This document shows positions 26,146 to 34,070 of a stretch of DNA of 64,000 bases, piece after piece. The notes under the pieces were generated by a model. The model ran no database searches, had not been told where the DNA came from, and was given only the letters and a program-made list of their open reading frames with translations. The stretch lies in the NCBI RefSeq assembly GCF_000190435.1, contig NC_015152.1:2424458-2488457 (forward strand), written 5' to 3'. The stretch's first letter is position 1; each line of letters starts with the position of its first letter. The translations under genes and the position numbers were made by a program. This DNA comes from Sphaerochaeta globosa str. Buddy. Its GTDB lineage: Bacteria; Spirochaetota; Spirochaetia; Sphaerochaetales; Sphaerochaetaceae.

Positions 26146-27126
26146 ATGATACATGCCATGGAAACTGCTGCGTATCATATGCCACCACTCACCGAGGATC
26201 TGCTTGGCTCAATCATCTTTGCCATGGAAGACCAAGTCAGCTCCTATTATATCGACCTCAAGGACGGCTCTCTCATCAGTGAGGAGGAGATGCGTTACCT
26301 AGCAGAGGATGAGCAAGCAGAAGGACCATGTGCTGAGGAGCGCTTCACCTCCATTCCCGATTGGGAGCCCTCCGACGGTTTCCGTCTGATGGAAATGTTT
26401 GCCAATCGGGTGCGCAACCCCCTGTATCGAGAACGCCTGCTCTCTTGCTTGAACAGCGGCAAGGGAGTATTCCGCAAGTTCAAGGACACCCTTTCCGAAC
26501 TGCCGGTGTTGGAGCGCAAGTGGTTTTCCTTCAAGGACGAACAACTCAAACGAGTAGTCATCACCTGGTACCGGGAACAGGAAGGCCTCTTGGGCTTGAT
26601 ACATCTCAGCGAGGAGACTGAAGACCTCACCGAGGACATCCTTTTAGAGGATTTCACCTTTGAGACGCACGAAGGATATCCCACCAGTGAAATCGACAGC
26701 TTCCTGCAGACAATCCTTGAGGAAATGGAAAGCGGCGACGAGCAGAATGCAATAGCCAGCCTGCTGCTTTCCCGCAGGTTCGAGAATGAAATGCCCGAAC
26801 ACTACCAGATTGCCCGCAGTCATGACGGAACCCTTGCCGCCATGCTTGCCTACATACCCGTTACCGATTATTTGGTTGAGGTCCCCTTCTTTGCAGTAAA
26901 GATCGACTTCCGGGGCTTGGGGCTTTTCAGGCTTCTGTTCGACGCCTTCAGCCGCCAAATGGCACGGTTCCATTATCGTACCATTGTGGTGAACCTCATC
27001 GGTTCCTCGGTCTCACTCGAACGGCTTTTTACCCCCTACTCGAATCAGACCGCTGCCAAGCATCTGATTCTTTCGACCAGCAACTGGAATAGCAATCACC
27101 CCAGCAGCGAAGAGGCTTTCCTCTAG
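26146..27126 (+). CDS. UPF0158 domain fused to a GNAT-like acetyltransferase domain
   Basis: 326 aa. Residues about 10-145 match the UPF0158 pattern: 'YYIDLKDGSLISEEEMR', 'IPDWEPSDGFRLMEMFANRV', 'GVFRKFKDTL' and 'ERKWFSFKDEQLKRVVITWY'. Residues about 205-326 look like the C-terminal half of a GNAT N-acetyltransferase: a strand 'VPFFAVKIDFRGLGLFRLLFDAFSR' with the acetyl-CoA loop RGLG at 256-259, then 'TIVVNLIGSSVSLERLF'. The function of UPF0158 is unknown; the fusion suggests it recognises the acetylation target, which is inference. It begins 21 bases after the toxin gene with a poor ribosome site. Confidence 0.7.
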   Translation: MIHAMETAAYHMPPLTEDLLGSIIFAMEDQVSSYYIDLKDGSLISEEEMRYLAEDEQAEGPCAEERFTSIPDWEPSDGFRLMEMFANRVRNPLYRERLLSCLNSGKGVFRKFKDTLSELPVLERKWFSFKDEQLKRVVITWYREQEGLLGLIHLSEETEDLTEDILLEDFTFETHEGYPTSEIDSFLQTILEEMESGDEQNAIASLLLSRRFENEMPEHYQIARSHDGTLAAMLAYIPVTDYLVEVPFFAVKIDFRGLGLFRLLFDAFSRQMARFHYRTIVVNLIGSSVSLERLFTPYSNQTAAKHLILSTSNWNSNHPSSEEAFL

Positions 27127-27187
27127 GGTACTACAAATGATATGCCTCTTCGGATACACTGAACGGTATTCGGGAGGATCTACACCT

Positions 27188-27934
27188 ATGCGCGTCATCA
27201 TGTGCGAAGACAAGCACGAAATGGGCTACCAGGCCGCTCAACTCGGCATTTCCCTCATTAAGGAAGCGATTGAGAGAAAGGGTCAGGCCGTCATCGTGGT
27301 TGCCACCGGCTTAAGCCAATTCTCTCTCTATGCACACCTTGGAGAAGCCAATTTGGATTGGAGCAAAGTCGAAGCTTTCGGGTTGAATGAGTATGTAAAC
27401 CTGCCCGACACCCACCCCTCCAGCTTTCGCTACTACCTCAAAACCCGATTCGTCAAGAAAGTACAACACCTGGGGGCCTTCTATGCGGTCAATGGCGATG
27501 CTCAGGATTTGCAAGCAGAAATTGAACGTCTCAACGCCCTGATCAGGGAGAAGGATGTCGATGTCGCCTTTTTGGGCATCGGCGAGAACGGCCATATCGG
27601 CTTCAACGATCCTCCCGCAAACTTCGAAACAAACGCCCCCTACATCGTCGTCGAGCTGGAGGAACGATGCAGGCGTCAGCAAGTCAGCGAAGGCTGGTTT
27701 GCCACCCTCGAAGAGGTTCCCCGACAAGCCGTCACCATGTCGGTACGCCAGATTCTCAAGGCCAAGAACTTGGTCTGCTCCGTACCCGACCAACGCAAGG
27801 CAAGAGCGGTTGCCATGTGCCTGTACGACCAGATTTCCGTATACGCCCCGTGCACGGTTCTCCGTACCAAAAAAGAGTGCACCCTCTTATTGGATCGTCC
27901 ATCCTCGCTGCTCGTCATGGGTGACCGAAGATAA
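27188..27934 (+). CDS. nagB: Glucosamine-6-phosphate deaminase-like protein (NagB family)
   Basis: 248 aa. NagB converts glucosamine-6-phosphate to fructose-6-phosphate and ammonia. Seen: start 'MRVIMCEDKHEMG', 'VVATGLSQFSLYAHL' (the family has 'LPTGSTP', so the phosphate loop differs), 'GLNEYVNLPDTHPSSFRYYL' and 'FLGIGENGHIGFNDPP' with the catalytic Asp/His region. The changed phosphate loop and the neighbouring uxu genes leave room for a different aminosugar phosphate. GGGAGG lies 10 bases before ATG 27188; an upstream in-frame ATG (27137) adds residues unlike the family. Confidence 0.85.
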   Translation: MRVIMCEDKHEMGYQAAQLGISLIKEAIERKGQAVIVVATGLSQFSLYAHLGEANLDWSKVEAFGLNEYVNLPDTHPSSFRYYLKTRFVKKVQHLGAFYAVNGDAQDLQAEIERLNALIREKDVDVAFLGIGENGHIGFNDPPANFETNAPYIVVELEERCRRQQVSEGWFATLEEVPRQAVTMSVRQILKAKNLVCSVPDQRKARAVAMCLYDQISVYAPCTVLRTKKECTLLLDRPSSLLVMGDRR

Positions 27935-27980
27935 AAAACTTTTCTTTAAAAAAAGCAAAAAAAGGTCCCTCCTCTTGCAT

Positions 27981-28011
27981 CTAATATATTAGTATGCTAG
28001 AGTATTAGTAT
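27981..28011 (+). promoter_or_regulatory. Candidate uxuA operator/promoter
   Basis: A perfect palindrome CTAATATATTAG (27981-27992) overlaps the first of two copies of TATTAGTAT (27987-27995 and 28003-28011), spaced 16 bases apart. They lie 27 bases upstream of uxuA and are the likely target of the GntR regulator encoded inside the operon. The upstream A/T-rich stretch 27935-27960 may end transcription from nagB. Confidence 0.5.
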
Positions 28012-28037
28012 AACAATTATGATTGGAGGCACTCACC

Positions 28038-29114
28038 ATGATGCATATGTCACTTCGTTGGTTCGGCTCAAAGTTCGATACCGTTTCATTGGAAAAAATT
28101 AAGCAAATTCCCGGCGTAGAGGGAGTAATCACCACCCTGTACGATATTCCCGCAGGCCAGACTTGGCCGCTTGCACGGATTCAGGCTCTTAAGGCTGAAA
28201 TCGAGGCATCGGGGCTGAAGGTGCTGGGCATCGAGAGTGTCAACATTCATGACTCCATCAAAATCGGCAGTCCTGATCGCGAGCAGTACATCGCCAACTA
28301 CATCGAGACTCTGGACAATTTGGGCAAAGAGGGCATCACCACTGTTTGCTACAACTTCATGCCGGTCTTCGACTGGACCCGGACCGACCTGTTCAAGAAG
28401 CGGCACGATGGTTCCACCGTCCTCGCTTACGACCAGAAAATTGTCGATGGAATCGATCCGCAGACCTTCTTCAATCAGACTACCTCCAGTGCCAAGGGTT
28501 TTGAGATGCCCGGTTGGGAACCCGAGCGCCTTGCCAAGGTGAAGGAACTCTTTGATGCCTATAAGGAAGTCAGTGAAGAGAAGCTCTTTGACAACCTGGT
28601 CTACTTCCTCAAGGCCATCCAGCCTACCTGTGAGAAGTGGGGCATTAAAATGGCCATCCATCCCGATGACCCGGCCTGGCCTGTATTTGGACTGCCGCGC
28701 ATCATCACCAGCAAGGAAAAAATCCTGAAGGTCATGAAAGCTGTTGATGCACCGTTCAATGGGCTTACCTTCTGTGCCGGTTCGTTCGGAACCAATCCGA
28801 AGAATGACCTGCCTGGCATCATCCGCGCCCTTCCCGGAAGAATCCACTTCGCTCACATCCGCAACCTCCATCATTTCGAACCCGGAGTATTCGAAGAAGC
28901 CGCCCACCTGTCCAGGGATGGATCATTCGACCTGTACGAGATTGTGAAAGCCCTGCACGACATCGGTTTTGATGGACCTGCCCGCCCCGACCACGGAAGA
29001 ATGATCTGGGGTGAAGTAGCAATGCCCGGCTATGGTTTGTACGACCGTGCCCTGGGAGCCTCCTACATCCTCGGGTTGTACGAAGCCATCCAGAAAAACG
29101 ATTCAAGGAAGTAA
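28038..29114 (+). CDS. uxuA: Mannonate dehydratase
   Basis: 358-aa enzyme removing water from D-mannonate to give 2-keto-3-deoxygluconate in hexuronate breakdown. UxuA signatures: 'MSLRWFGSKFDTVSLEKIKQIPGV' at the start, 'CYNFMPVFDWTRTDL', 'MAIHPDDPAWPVFGLPRI', 'CAGSFGTNPKNDL', 'IHFAHIRNL' and 'RPDHGRMIWGE'. Start at ATG 28038 with GGAGG 8 bases upstream. The stop codon is 1 base before the GntR gene. Confidence 0.96.
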   Translation: MMHMSLRWFGSKFDTVSLEKIKQIPGVEGVITTLYDIPAGQTWPLARIQALKAEIEASGLKVLGIESVNIHDSIKIGSPDREQYIANYIETLDNLGKEGITTVCYNFMPVFDWTRTDLFKKRHDGSTVLAYDQKIVDGIDPQTFFNQTTSSAKGFEMPGWEPERLAKVKELFDAYKEVSEEKLFDNLVYFLKAIQPTCEKWGIKMAIHPDDPAWPVFGLPRIITSKEKILKVMKAVDAPFNGLTFCAGSFGTNPKNDLPGIIRALPGRIHFAHIRNLHHFEPGVFEEAAHLSRDGSFDLYEIVKALHDIGFDGPARPDHGRMIWGEVAMPGYGLYDRALGASYILGLYEAIQKNDSRK

Positions 29115-29115
29115 C

Positions 29116-29829
29116 ATGGCAACTATTGTCCGAGTCACGGCATCGGAAGAAATTTACCAGACCCTACGCTCAGAAATCCTGTCATTGCGGTTCAAGCCCG
29201 GCGAGGAACTGAATCTGCAGTTGCTATCAACGCAACTGCAGGTCAGCCGGTCTCCGGTGCGTGATGCCCTGATGCGTCTAGCCAGTGACAATCTGGTCGA
29301 TATTTTTCCGCAAAAAGGCACCAGGGTGTCCCTTATCAATCTCAAGCAGGTTGAAGAGGAACGCTTCTTGCGCAAGAGTCTGGAAGAGAGTGCGGTGAAG
29401 AAGTTCATCTACCAAGGACGGGAAGAGCATTTTGCAAACATGGATAGGGCAATCGACAATCAGATCCTGGCCATGCAGCATAACGACTTCATCACGTTCC
29501 TGGATGAGGACGACCATTTCCATTCCAACATTTTCAATGGGATTGGGATGCAGCGGATTTGGTCCATCATCAAGGCACAGGGAGGCAACCATCACCGTAT
29601 CCGCCTCCTTTCCTTCTCTGAGAAGAACGTACTGTCCAATATCATCGATCAGCACAAGAACATGCTCGATGCCCTCAGGAACAAGCAACTGGATGTGATG
29701 CTCAATCTTGAGGACAAGCACTTGTCCAAGCTTCTGCAGGAAACTGAGAGCATGGTCGGGCGCTACCCCGCTTATTTCAAGCAGGAAAACAGTTACAGCG
29801 GGCTGCAACTACGTGTTGCCAATCAATAG
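29116..29829 (+). CDS. GntR-family regulator (FadR/FCD type), probable hexuronate regulator
   Basis: 237 aa. The N-terminal winged helix-turn-helix ('EEIYQTLRSEILSLRFKPGEELNLQLLSTQLQVSRSPVRDALMRLASDNLVDIFPQKGTRVS' region, residues 10-72) is typical GntR. The C-terminal all-helical FCD ligand domain has the metal-binding pattern 'DEDDHFHSNIF' and 'DQHKNMLDALRN'. Encoded between uxuA and uxuB, it most likely senses a hexuronate or aldonate and acts on the repeats in front of uxuA. Confidence 0.88.
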   Translation: MATIVRVTASEEIYQTLRSEILSLRFKPGEELNLQLLSTQLQVSRSPVRDALMRLASDNLVDIFPQKGTRVSLINLKQVEEERFLRKSLEESAVKKFIYQGREEHFANMDRAIDNQILAMQHNDFITFLDEDDHFHSNIFNGIGMQRIWSIIKAQGGNHHRIRLLSFSEKNVLSNIIDQHKNMLDALRNKQLDVMLNLEDKHLSKLLQETESMVGRYPAYFKQENSYSGLQLRVANQ

Positions 29830-29838
29830 GAGTCTGAA

Positions 29839-31443
29839 ATGAAACTTACCGATACTGGATTGAGAGAAAGAGGCAGCTGGGAAGCTAAGGGATATACCCT
29901 CCCTTCCTTTGACCGTGCTGCCATGCAGCAGGAAACCAAAAAGAACCCCATCTGGGTTCATTTTGGGGCTGGCAATATTTTCAGGGTATTCCCTGCAGCA
30001 TTGCAGCAACAGCTGTTGAACAAGGGCTTGAGCAAAGCCGGCATAATCGTCGGTGAAGGGTTCGATTACCAGATTATCGACAAGGTCTATGCCAAGCATG
30101 ACAACCTTACCCTGATGGTCACCCTCAAGAGCGACGGCTCGATCGACAAGGATGTCATCGCTTCGGTTGCGTATGCCTACAAATGCGATCCCCAGTTTGA
30201 AGCTGAATGGAAGTTCTTTACCGAAACCTTTACGAAACCCAGCCTGCAGATGGTGAGCTTCACCATCACCGAGAAAGGCTACTCACTCAAAGGTGGCAAC
30301 GGCGCCTATTATCCGCAGATGGTACAGGACCTGGCAAACGGACCCTCCAAACCGACGATGTTCCTATCCAAGCTGACCGCATTGGTCCATGCACGGTATC
30401 AGGCAAAAGCAGGAAAGCTCGCCCTGGTGAGCATGGATAACTGCTCACACAACGGCCAAAAGCTGTATGATGCCGTACTCGATATCGCCCGCACCTGGGA
30501 ACAGAACAACCTCGTCGAGAAGGGATTTTGCGACTATTTGAACCAACAGGTCTCCTTCCCTTGGTCTATGATCGATAAAATCACCCCGCGTCCCGATGCC
30601 AAGGTTGAGGCCATGCTCCAAGCCGACGGCTTTGAGGACACCAGCCTGATCATCACCGACAAGAACACCTACACCGCCTCCTTCGTCAATGCCGAACAGT
30701 CGCAGTATCTGGTGATCGAAGACTTGTTTGCCAATGGCAGACCCGCCCTCGAAAAAGCAGGAGTCTATTTCACCGACCGCGACACAGTCAACAAAGTGGA
30801 GCGGATGAAGGTTACCACCTGCCTGAATCCCTTGCACACCGCCCTAGCCATCTACGGTTGCCTTCTCGGACACACTCTGATCAGTGAAGAGATGCTGGAC
30901 CCCGAATTGAAGAAATTGGTTGAAGGCATCGGATATGTGGAAGGAATGCCGGTAGTCGTCGATCCAAAGATTCTCGACCCCAAGGCCTTCATCGGCGAAG
31001 TGCTGAACAAGCGTTTCCCCAATCCGTTCATGCCCGATACACCCCAGCGCATCGCGACCGACACCTCCCAGAAGCTTGCCATCCGCTTTGGCGAAACTAT
31101 CAAGGCGTATGTGGCTAATCCGAAGCTTGAGGTGAAAAACCTGAAGCTCATCCCGCTGGTCTTTGCCGGTTGGCTGCGCTATCTGATGGCACAGGACGAT
31201 GAGCTGAACAGTTTCACCCCCAGCTCCGATCCGCGACTTGAAGAAGCTCAGGCATACCTGAAGGGAATCAAGATCGGCGACAAGCCAAATCTTGATCAGC
31301 TGAAGGGACTATTGTCCGACGCAACCATTTTCGGCGTCGATTTATTCGAGGTTGGACTTGCCGACTTGGTACTTTCCTACTTCACCAGCCTGATCGAAGG
31401 CAAAGGTGCAGTACGCAGGACCTTGCAACGGAACGTCCATTGA
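29839..31443 (+). CDS. uxuB: Fructuronate reductase / mannitol dehydrogenase family protein
   Basis: 534-aa NAD(H)-dependent polyol dehydrogenase. The N-terminal Rossmann part has 'WVHFGAGNIFRVF' (nucleotide loop GxGNxxR); the middle has 'LALVSMDNCSHNGQKL', 'VSFPWSMIDKITPRP' and 'KVTTCLNPLHTALAIYGCLLG', with the catalytic Lys-Asn-His region of the family. By position between uxuA/gntR and by size it should reduce fructuronate to mannonate. It is longer than E. coli UxuB (486 aa) and closer to a clade seen beside uxuA in Firmicutes and spirochaetes. Confidence 0.9.
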   Translation: MKLTDTGLRERGSWEAKGYTLPSFDRAAMQQETKKNPIWVHFGAGNIFRVFPAALQQQLLNKGLSKAGIIVGEGFDYQIIDKVYAKHDNLTLMVTLKSDGSIDKDVIASVAYAYKCDPQFEAEWKFFTETFTKPSLQMVSFTITEKGYSLKGGNGAYYPQMVQDLANGPSKPTMFLSKLTALVHARYQAKAGKLALVSMDNCSHNGQKLYDAVLDIARTWEQNNLVEKGFCDYLNQQVSFPWSMIDKITPRPDAKVEAMLQADGFEDTSLIITDKNTYTASFVNAEQSQYLVIEDLFANGRPALEKAGVYFTDRDTVNKVERMKVTTCLNPLHTALAIYGCLLGHTLISEEMLDPELKKLVEGIGYVEGMPVVVDPKILDPKAFIGEVLNKRFPNPFMPDTPQRIATDTSQKLAIRFGETIKAYVANPKLEVKNLKLIPLVFAGWLRYLMAQDDELNSFTPSSDPRLEEAQAYLKGIKIGDKPNLDQLKGLLSDATIFGVDLFEVGLADLVLSYFTSLIEGKGAVRRTLQRNVH

Positions 31444-31470
31444 TGAATACTTCCCCAGAGGGGAGGATGT

Positions 31471-32400
31471 ATGGCTAATACTACTCACAAGCGCCTCGGT
31501 CTCGAGGCGCTCTATCTTATTGGGGGGACTGCCTTGGCAGGCTTTGCCGTTGCAGTCTTTATAACTCCGGCTAAAATCGCCAGTGGTGGCGTGAACGGGG
31601 TGGCAACCATCATCTACCACCTCACAGGCTGGGACACAGGCCTGGTCATGCTCGGCATCAGCATACCCCTCTTTCTGATCGGCATGTCGATCTTCGGCAA
31701 GTCCTACGGGGCAAAAAGTCTGGCAGGAACACTATTGCTCAGCCTCTGGGTCAGCCTCTTCGGCCAAATGACAGACTACAACGGGTTTCTTCCGTATGTG
31801 GATAGAATGGATACACTGCTGTCTGCTATTTTCGGCGGAGTACTGCTGGGTAGCGGTATCGGCATTGTCATGCGTTCAGGGTCCAATACCGGAGGCACCG
31901 ACATCCTTGCCCAGATTCTCTCGCATTTCACTCCCCTGCCGTTGGGTACCGCCCTGTTTTTGTGTGATGCCTCGGTTATCGTACTGGGTGCGGTAGTTTT
32001 CGGACTTGAACGAGCTTTGTTTGCCGTCATCACCCTGTACCTATCCGGGCAAATGGTCAACTTTGTCGTCATGAACCTGGGCACCAAGTACGCCAAAACC
32101 GCCTACATCGTCAGTGAGCATCACGAGGCGATCGGAAAGCGCATCATCAGCGAACTACACCACGGTGGGACACTGATAAGCGGAGTTGGTATCTTCACCG
32201 GACGGGAGCGGACCATGCTGCTTGCCGTAGTGCACAACCAGCAGATCAACCACCTCACCCAAATCGTCCACCAAGAGGACCCCAAGGCATTCATGTTCGT
32301 GCATGAGACCTACCAAGCGCTTGGAGAAGGATTTGTACCGATGCAGAAGCTGATTAAATCAGAAGAAAAGCGGAGCAAGCAAAACCGTCCAAATCGCTGA
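31471..32400 (+). CDS. YitT-family membrane protein (DUF161 plus DUF2179)
   Basis: 309 aa. Five or six N-terminal helices carry the YitT signatures 'ASGGVNGVATIIYHLTGWDTG' and 'RSGSNTGGTDILAQIL'; the C-terminal soluble domain (DUF2179) spans about residues 210-290 ('ISELHHGGTLISGVGIFTGRERTMLLAVVHNQQI'), a fold related to ligand-binding PII-like domains. Function unknown. GGGGAGG before the ATG lies inside a small hairpin (TCCCC-AGA-GGGGA) 14 bases after uxuB. The 3' end overlaps the convergent lrgB gene by 42 bases. Confidence 0.88.
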   Translation: MANTTHKRLGLEALYLIGGTALAGFAVAVFITPAKIASGGVNGVATIIYHLTGWDTGLVMLGISIPLFLIGMSIFGKSYGAKSLAGTLLLSLWVSLFGQMTDYNGFLPYVDRMDTLLSAIFGGVLLGSGIGIVMRSGSNTGGTDILAQILSHFTPLPLGTALFLCDASVIVLGAVVFGLERALFAVITLYLSGQMVNFVVMNLGTKYAKTAYIVSEHHEAIGKRIISELHHGGTLISGVGIFTGRERTMLLAVVHNQQINHLTQIVHQEDPKAFMFVHETYQALGEGFVPMQKLIKSEEKRSKQNRPNR

Positions 32401-33039
32401 CAAACTGATGGAAATGGAACTCATAGCGCCCTCGATCTCGCCGATTTCGAGGGCTTTGCTTGTCCCCAAGGCATGACTGCACGAACCGATTCCCACTCCA
32501 TGGGCTACCGGGTCGGTAATGCCAAACATTTTCGGAAGCACCGGAGCCAGCAGGTTTCCCCCAAGGCCGGTGATGATCGTCGAAGCGATGGTCAGGGCAG
32601 GAATACCCCCGAACTGCTCGGTAAGGGCTATCGCCACCGGGGTGGTGACTGATTTGGAAAGCAAGCTGGCAAGGATGGTACGGTCAAGACCCAAAAGGTC
32701 GCAACTGATGCGAACCGTCGCCATGGCAGCGAGAGCACCAGACAGAGTACCCAACAGCACAGGGAAAAAGGAACTCATCAGTATTTTTCGCTGACGGTAG
32801 ATGGTAAGTGCCAACACGGCAGTGACCGGGGCAAGGAACATGAGGATGAAAGATGATCCTTGCTCATATGCTTCTATGGGAATATCAAAAACTGTCAGGA
32901 CTGCGACCACCAACAGCATTGCGATGATCAGGGGATTGGCCAAGGGAGTTTTCAGCTTGCGGTTCACCCACATGCCGATCCTGAAAGCAACGATGGAGAG
33001 CGATATACCAAAAAGTGGGGAGCTGAGTATCTCAAGCAT
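32359..33039 (-). CDS. lrgB: LrgB-family protein
   Basis: 226-aa membrane protein with six or more helices. LrgB signatures: 'LANPLIIAMLLVV', 'FLAPVTAVLALTIYRQ', 'LLSKSVTTPVAIALTEQFGGIPALT' and 'HGVGIGSCSHALGTSKALEIGEIEGAMSS'. With LrgA it forms the holin/antiholin-like pair implicated in murein hydrolase control and, in some bacteria, pyruvate transport. Start overlaps the lrgA end by 8 bases. Confidence 0.94.
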   Translation of the reverse strand: MLEILSSPLFGISLSIVAFRIGMWVNRKLKTPLANPLIIAMLLVVAVLTVFDIPIEAYEQGSSFILMFLAPVTAVLALTIYRQRKILMSSFFPVLLGTLSGALAAMATVRISCDLLGLDRTILASLLSKSVTTPVAIALTEQFGGIPALTIASTIITGLGGNLLAPVLPKMFGITDPVAHGVGIGSCSHALGTSKALEIGEIEGAMSSISISLSAIWTVLLAPLFF

Positions 33040-33403
33040 GCTGTTTCCTGCCTAGTATCTTCTGCAGGCGCGTCACCAATACCACTGTCCAGCTGGCAGC
33101 GGCGAAACAGGTGATGACACTGACGATATTGACAACAAACAACTGCCACCAAATGCTGTGAATGATGTCCATGTAGCGGACGATGCTCACCCCCGGAGGG
33201 ATGAAAAAGAACGTCATGTTTTTCAGCATGAAATCTGCACTCTCACCAAGTGACTGCTCTTTGAGCACCTTCGTGGAAAGCAGCACAAGTACCAGCAGCA
33301 TAGTCACGACACTGCCGGGAAACGAGAACGGCAGGAGCGAGGAAATCAGGTCTCCCACCAAACACAGACCAAAAATTATTGCAAGCTGGGTGAGGTATCT
33401 CAT
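33032..33403 (-). CDS. lrgA: LrgA/CidA-family holin-like protein
   Basis: 123 aa, four helices. 'LTQLAIIFGLCLVGDLIS', 'FPGSVVTMLLVLVLL' and 'FFFIPPGVSIVRYMDII' are the family's conserved segments. Partner of LrgB, encoded directly downstream with an 8-base overlap. No convincing ribosome-binding site precedes ATG 33403, although a TATGGT that could serve as a -10 box ends 8 bases before it. Divergent from the nitroreductase gene. Confidence 0.9.
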   Translation of the reverse strand: MRYLTQLAIIFGLCLVGDLISSLLPFSFPGSVVTMLLVLVLLSTKVLKEQSLGESADFMLKNMTFFFIPPGVSIVRYMDIIHSIWWQLFVVNIVSVITCFAAASWTVVLVTRLQKILGRKQHA

Positions 33404-33468
33404 GAGTCATTACCATACCCTATTGGAAGGCTTTCTGGGAAGAGGTAGAATGCAAAGAGGAGGCACCC

Positions 33469-33975
33469 ATGAACACCACCATCGACAGTTTACTAAGCAG
33501 GCGCAGCGTTCGTAGTTTTACGGAAGAACAAATCAAGGATGAGGACCTGAATAACATCCTGCAGGCAGCCATTCTCGCCCCGAACGGAAAAAACCAGGAG
33601 CCTTGGCACTTCACCGCCTTGCAGGATGCACAGAAATTGAGAAAGCTGGACGAACTTGTAGTGGGAAAAGGGAACTCGTTTTTCTACTACGCCCCCACCC
33701 TGATCCTCGTTTCCATCCAAGTAGGCAACGCCTATGAGAAGGAAGATACCGCCTGCGCCCTGACCAATATGATGCAGGCCGCCCATGCCTTGGGCTTGGG
33801 CTCGGTCTGGTGCAACCGTATCAACGCCAACCATGAGATAGATACCAACCTGGGCGAGTTCGGCATCCCCGATGGCTACCGTGTCACAGGAACCTTGGCC
33901 GTCGGTTATGTGAAGGGGGACTACCCTGCCAGGAGAATTCCCAAACCAGGAACAATTTCCATCGTCCGTTCGTAA
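33469..33975 (+). CDS. Nitroreductase-family oxidoreductase
   Basis: 168-aa FMN enzyme. 'LLSRRSVRSFTEEQI' (FMN phosphate-binding Arg residues) starts the fold, 'AAILAPNGKNQEPWHFTAL' is the second FMN contact, and 'MMQAAHALGLGSVWCNRI' and 'GTLAVGY' complete it. The shortened middle places it in the compact 165-175 aa group. GAGGAGG precedes the ATG. Substrate unknown. Confidence 0.92.
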   Translation: MNTTIDSLLSRRSVRSFTEEQIKDEDLNNILQAAILAPNGKNQEPWHFTALQDAQKLRKLDELVVGKGNSFFYYAPTLILVSIQVGNAYEKEDTACALTNMMQAAHALGLGSVWCNRINANHEIDTNLGEFGIPDGYRVTGTLAVGYVKGDYPARRIPKPGTISIVRS

Positions 33976-34005
33976 CCTCTCTGTAAGTATGTGGTTCGTT
34001 CCCTA

Positions 34006-34037
34006 GAGAGTTGCCTGTTTTCCAATAGGCAACTCTC
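34006..34037. repeat. Perfect 10-bp inverted repeat upstream of the nuclease gene
   Basis: GAGAGTTGCC (34006-34015) and GGCAACTCTC (34028-34037) with a 12-base loop. Neither strand shows a T-run after it, so it is not an obvious terminator; it could be an operator or a leader hairpin of the nuclease message. Confidence 0.55.
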
Positions 34038-34070
34038 AGGTATACTCATTGCTTTACAGGAGAGGCATCG

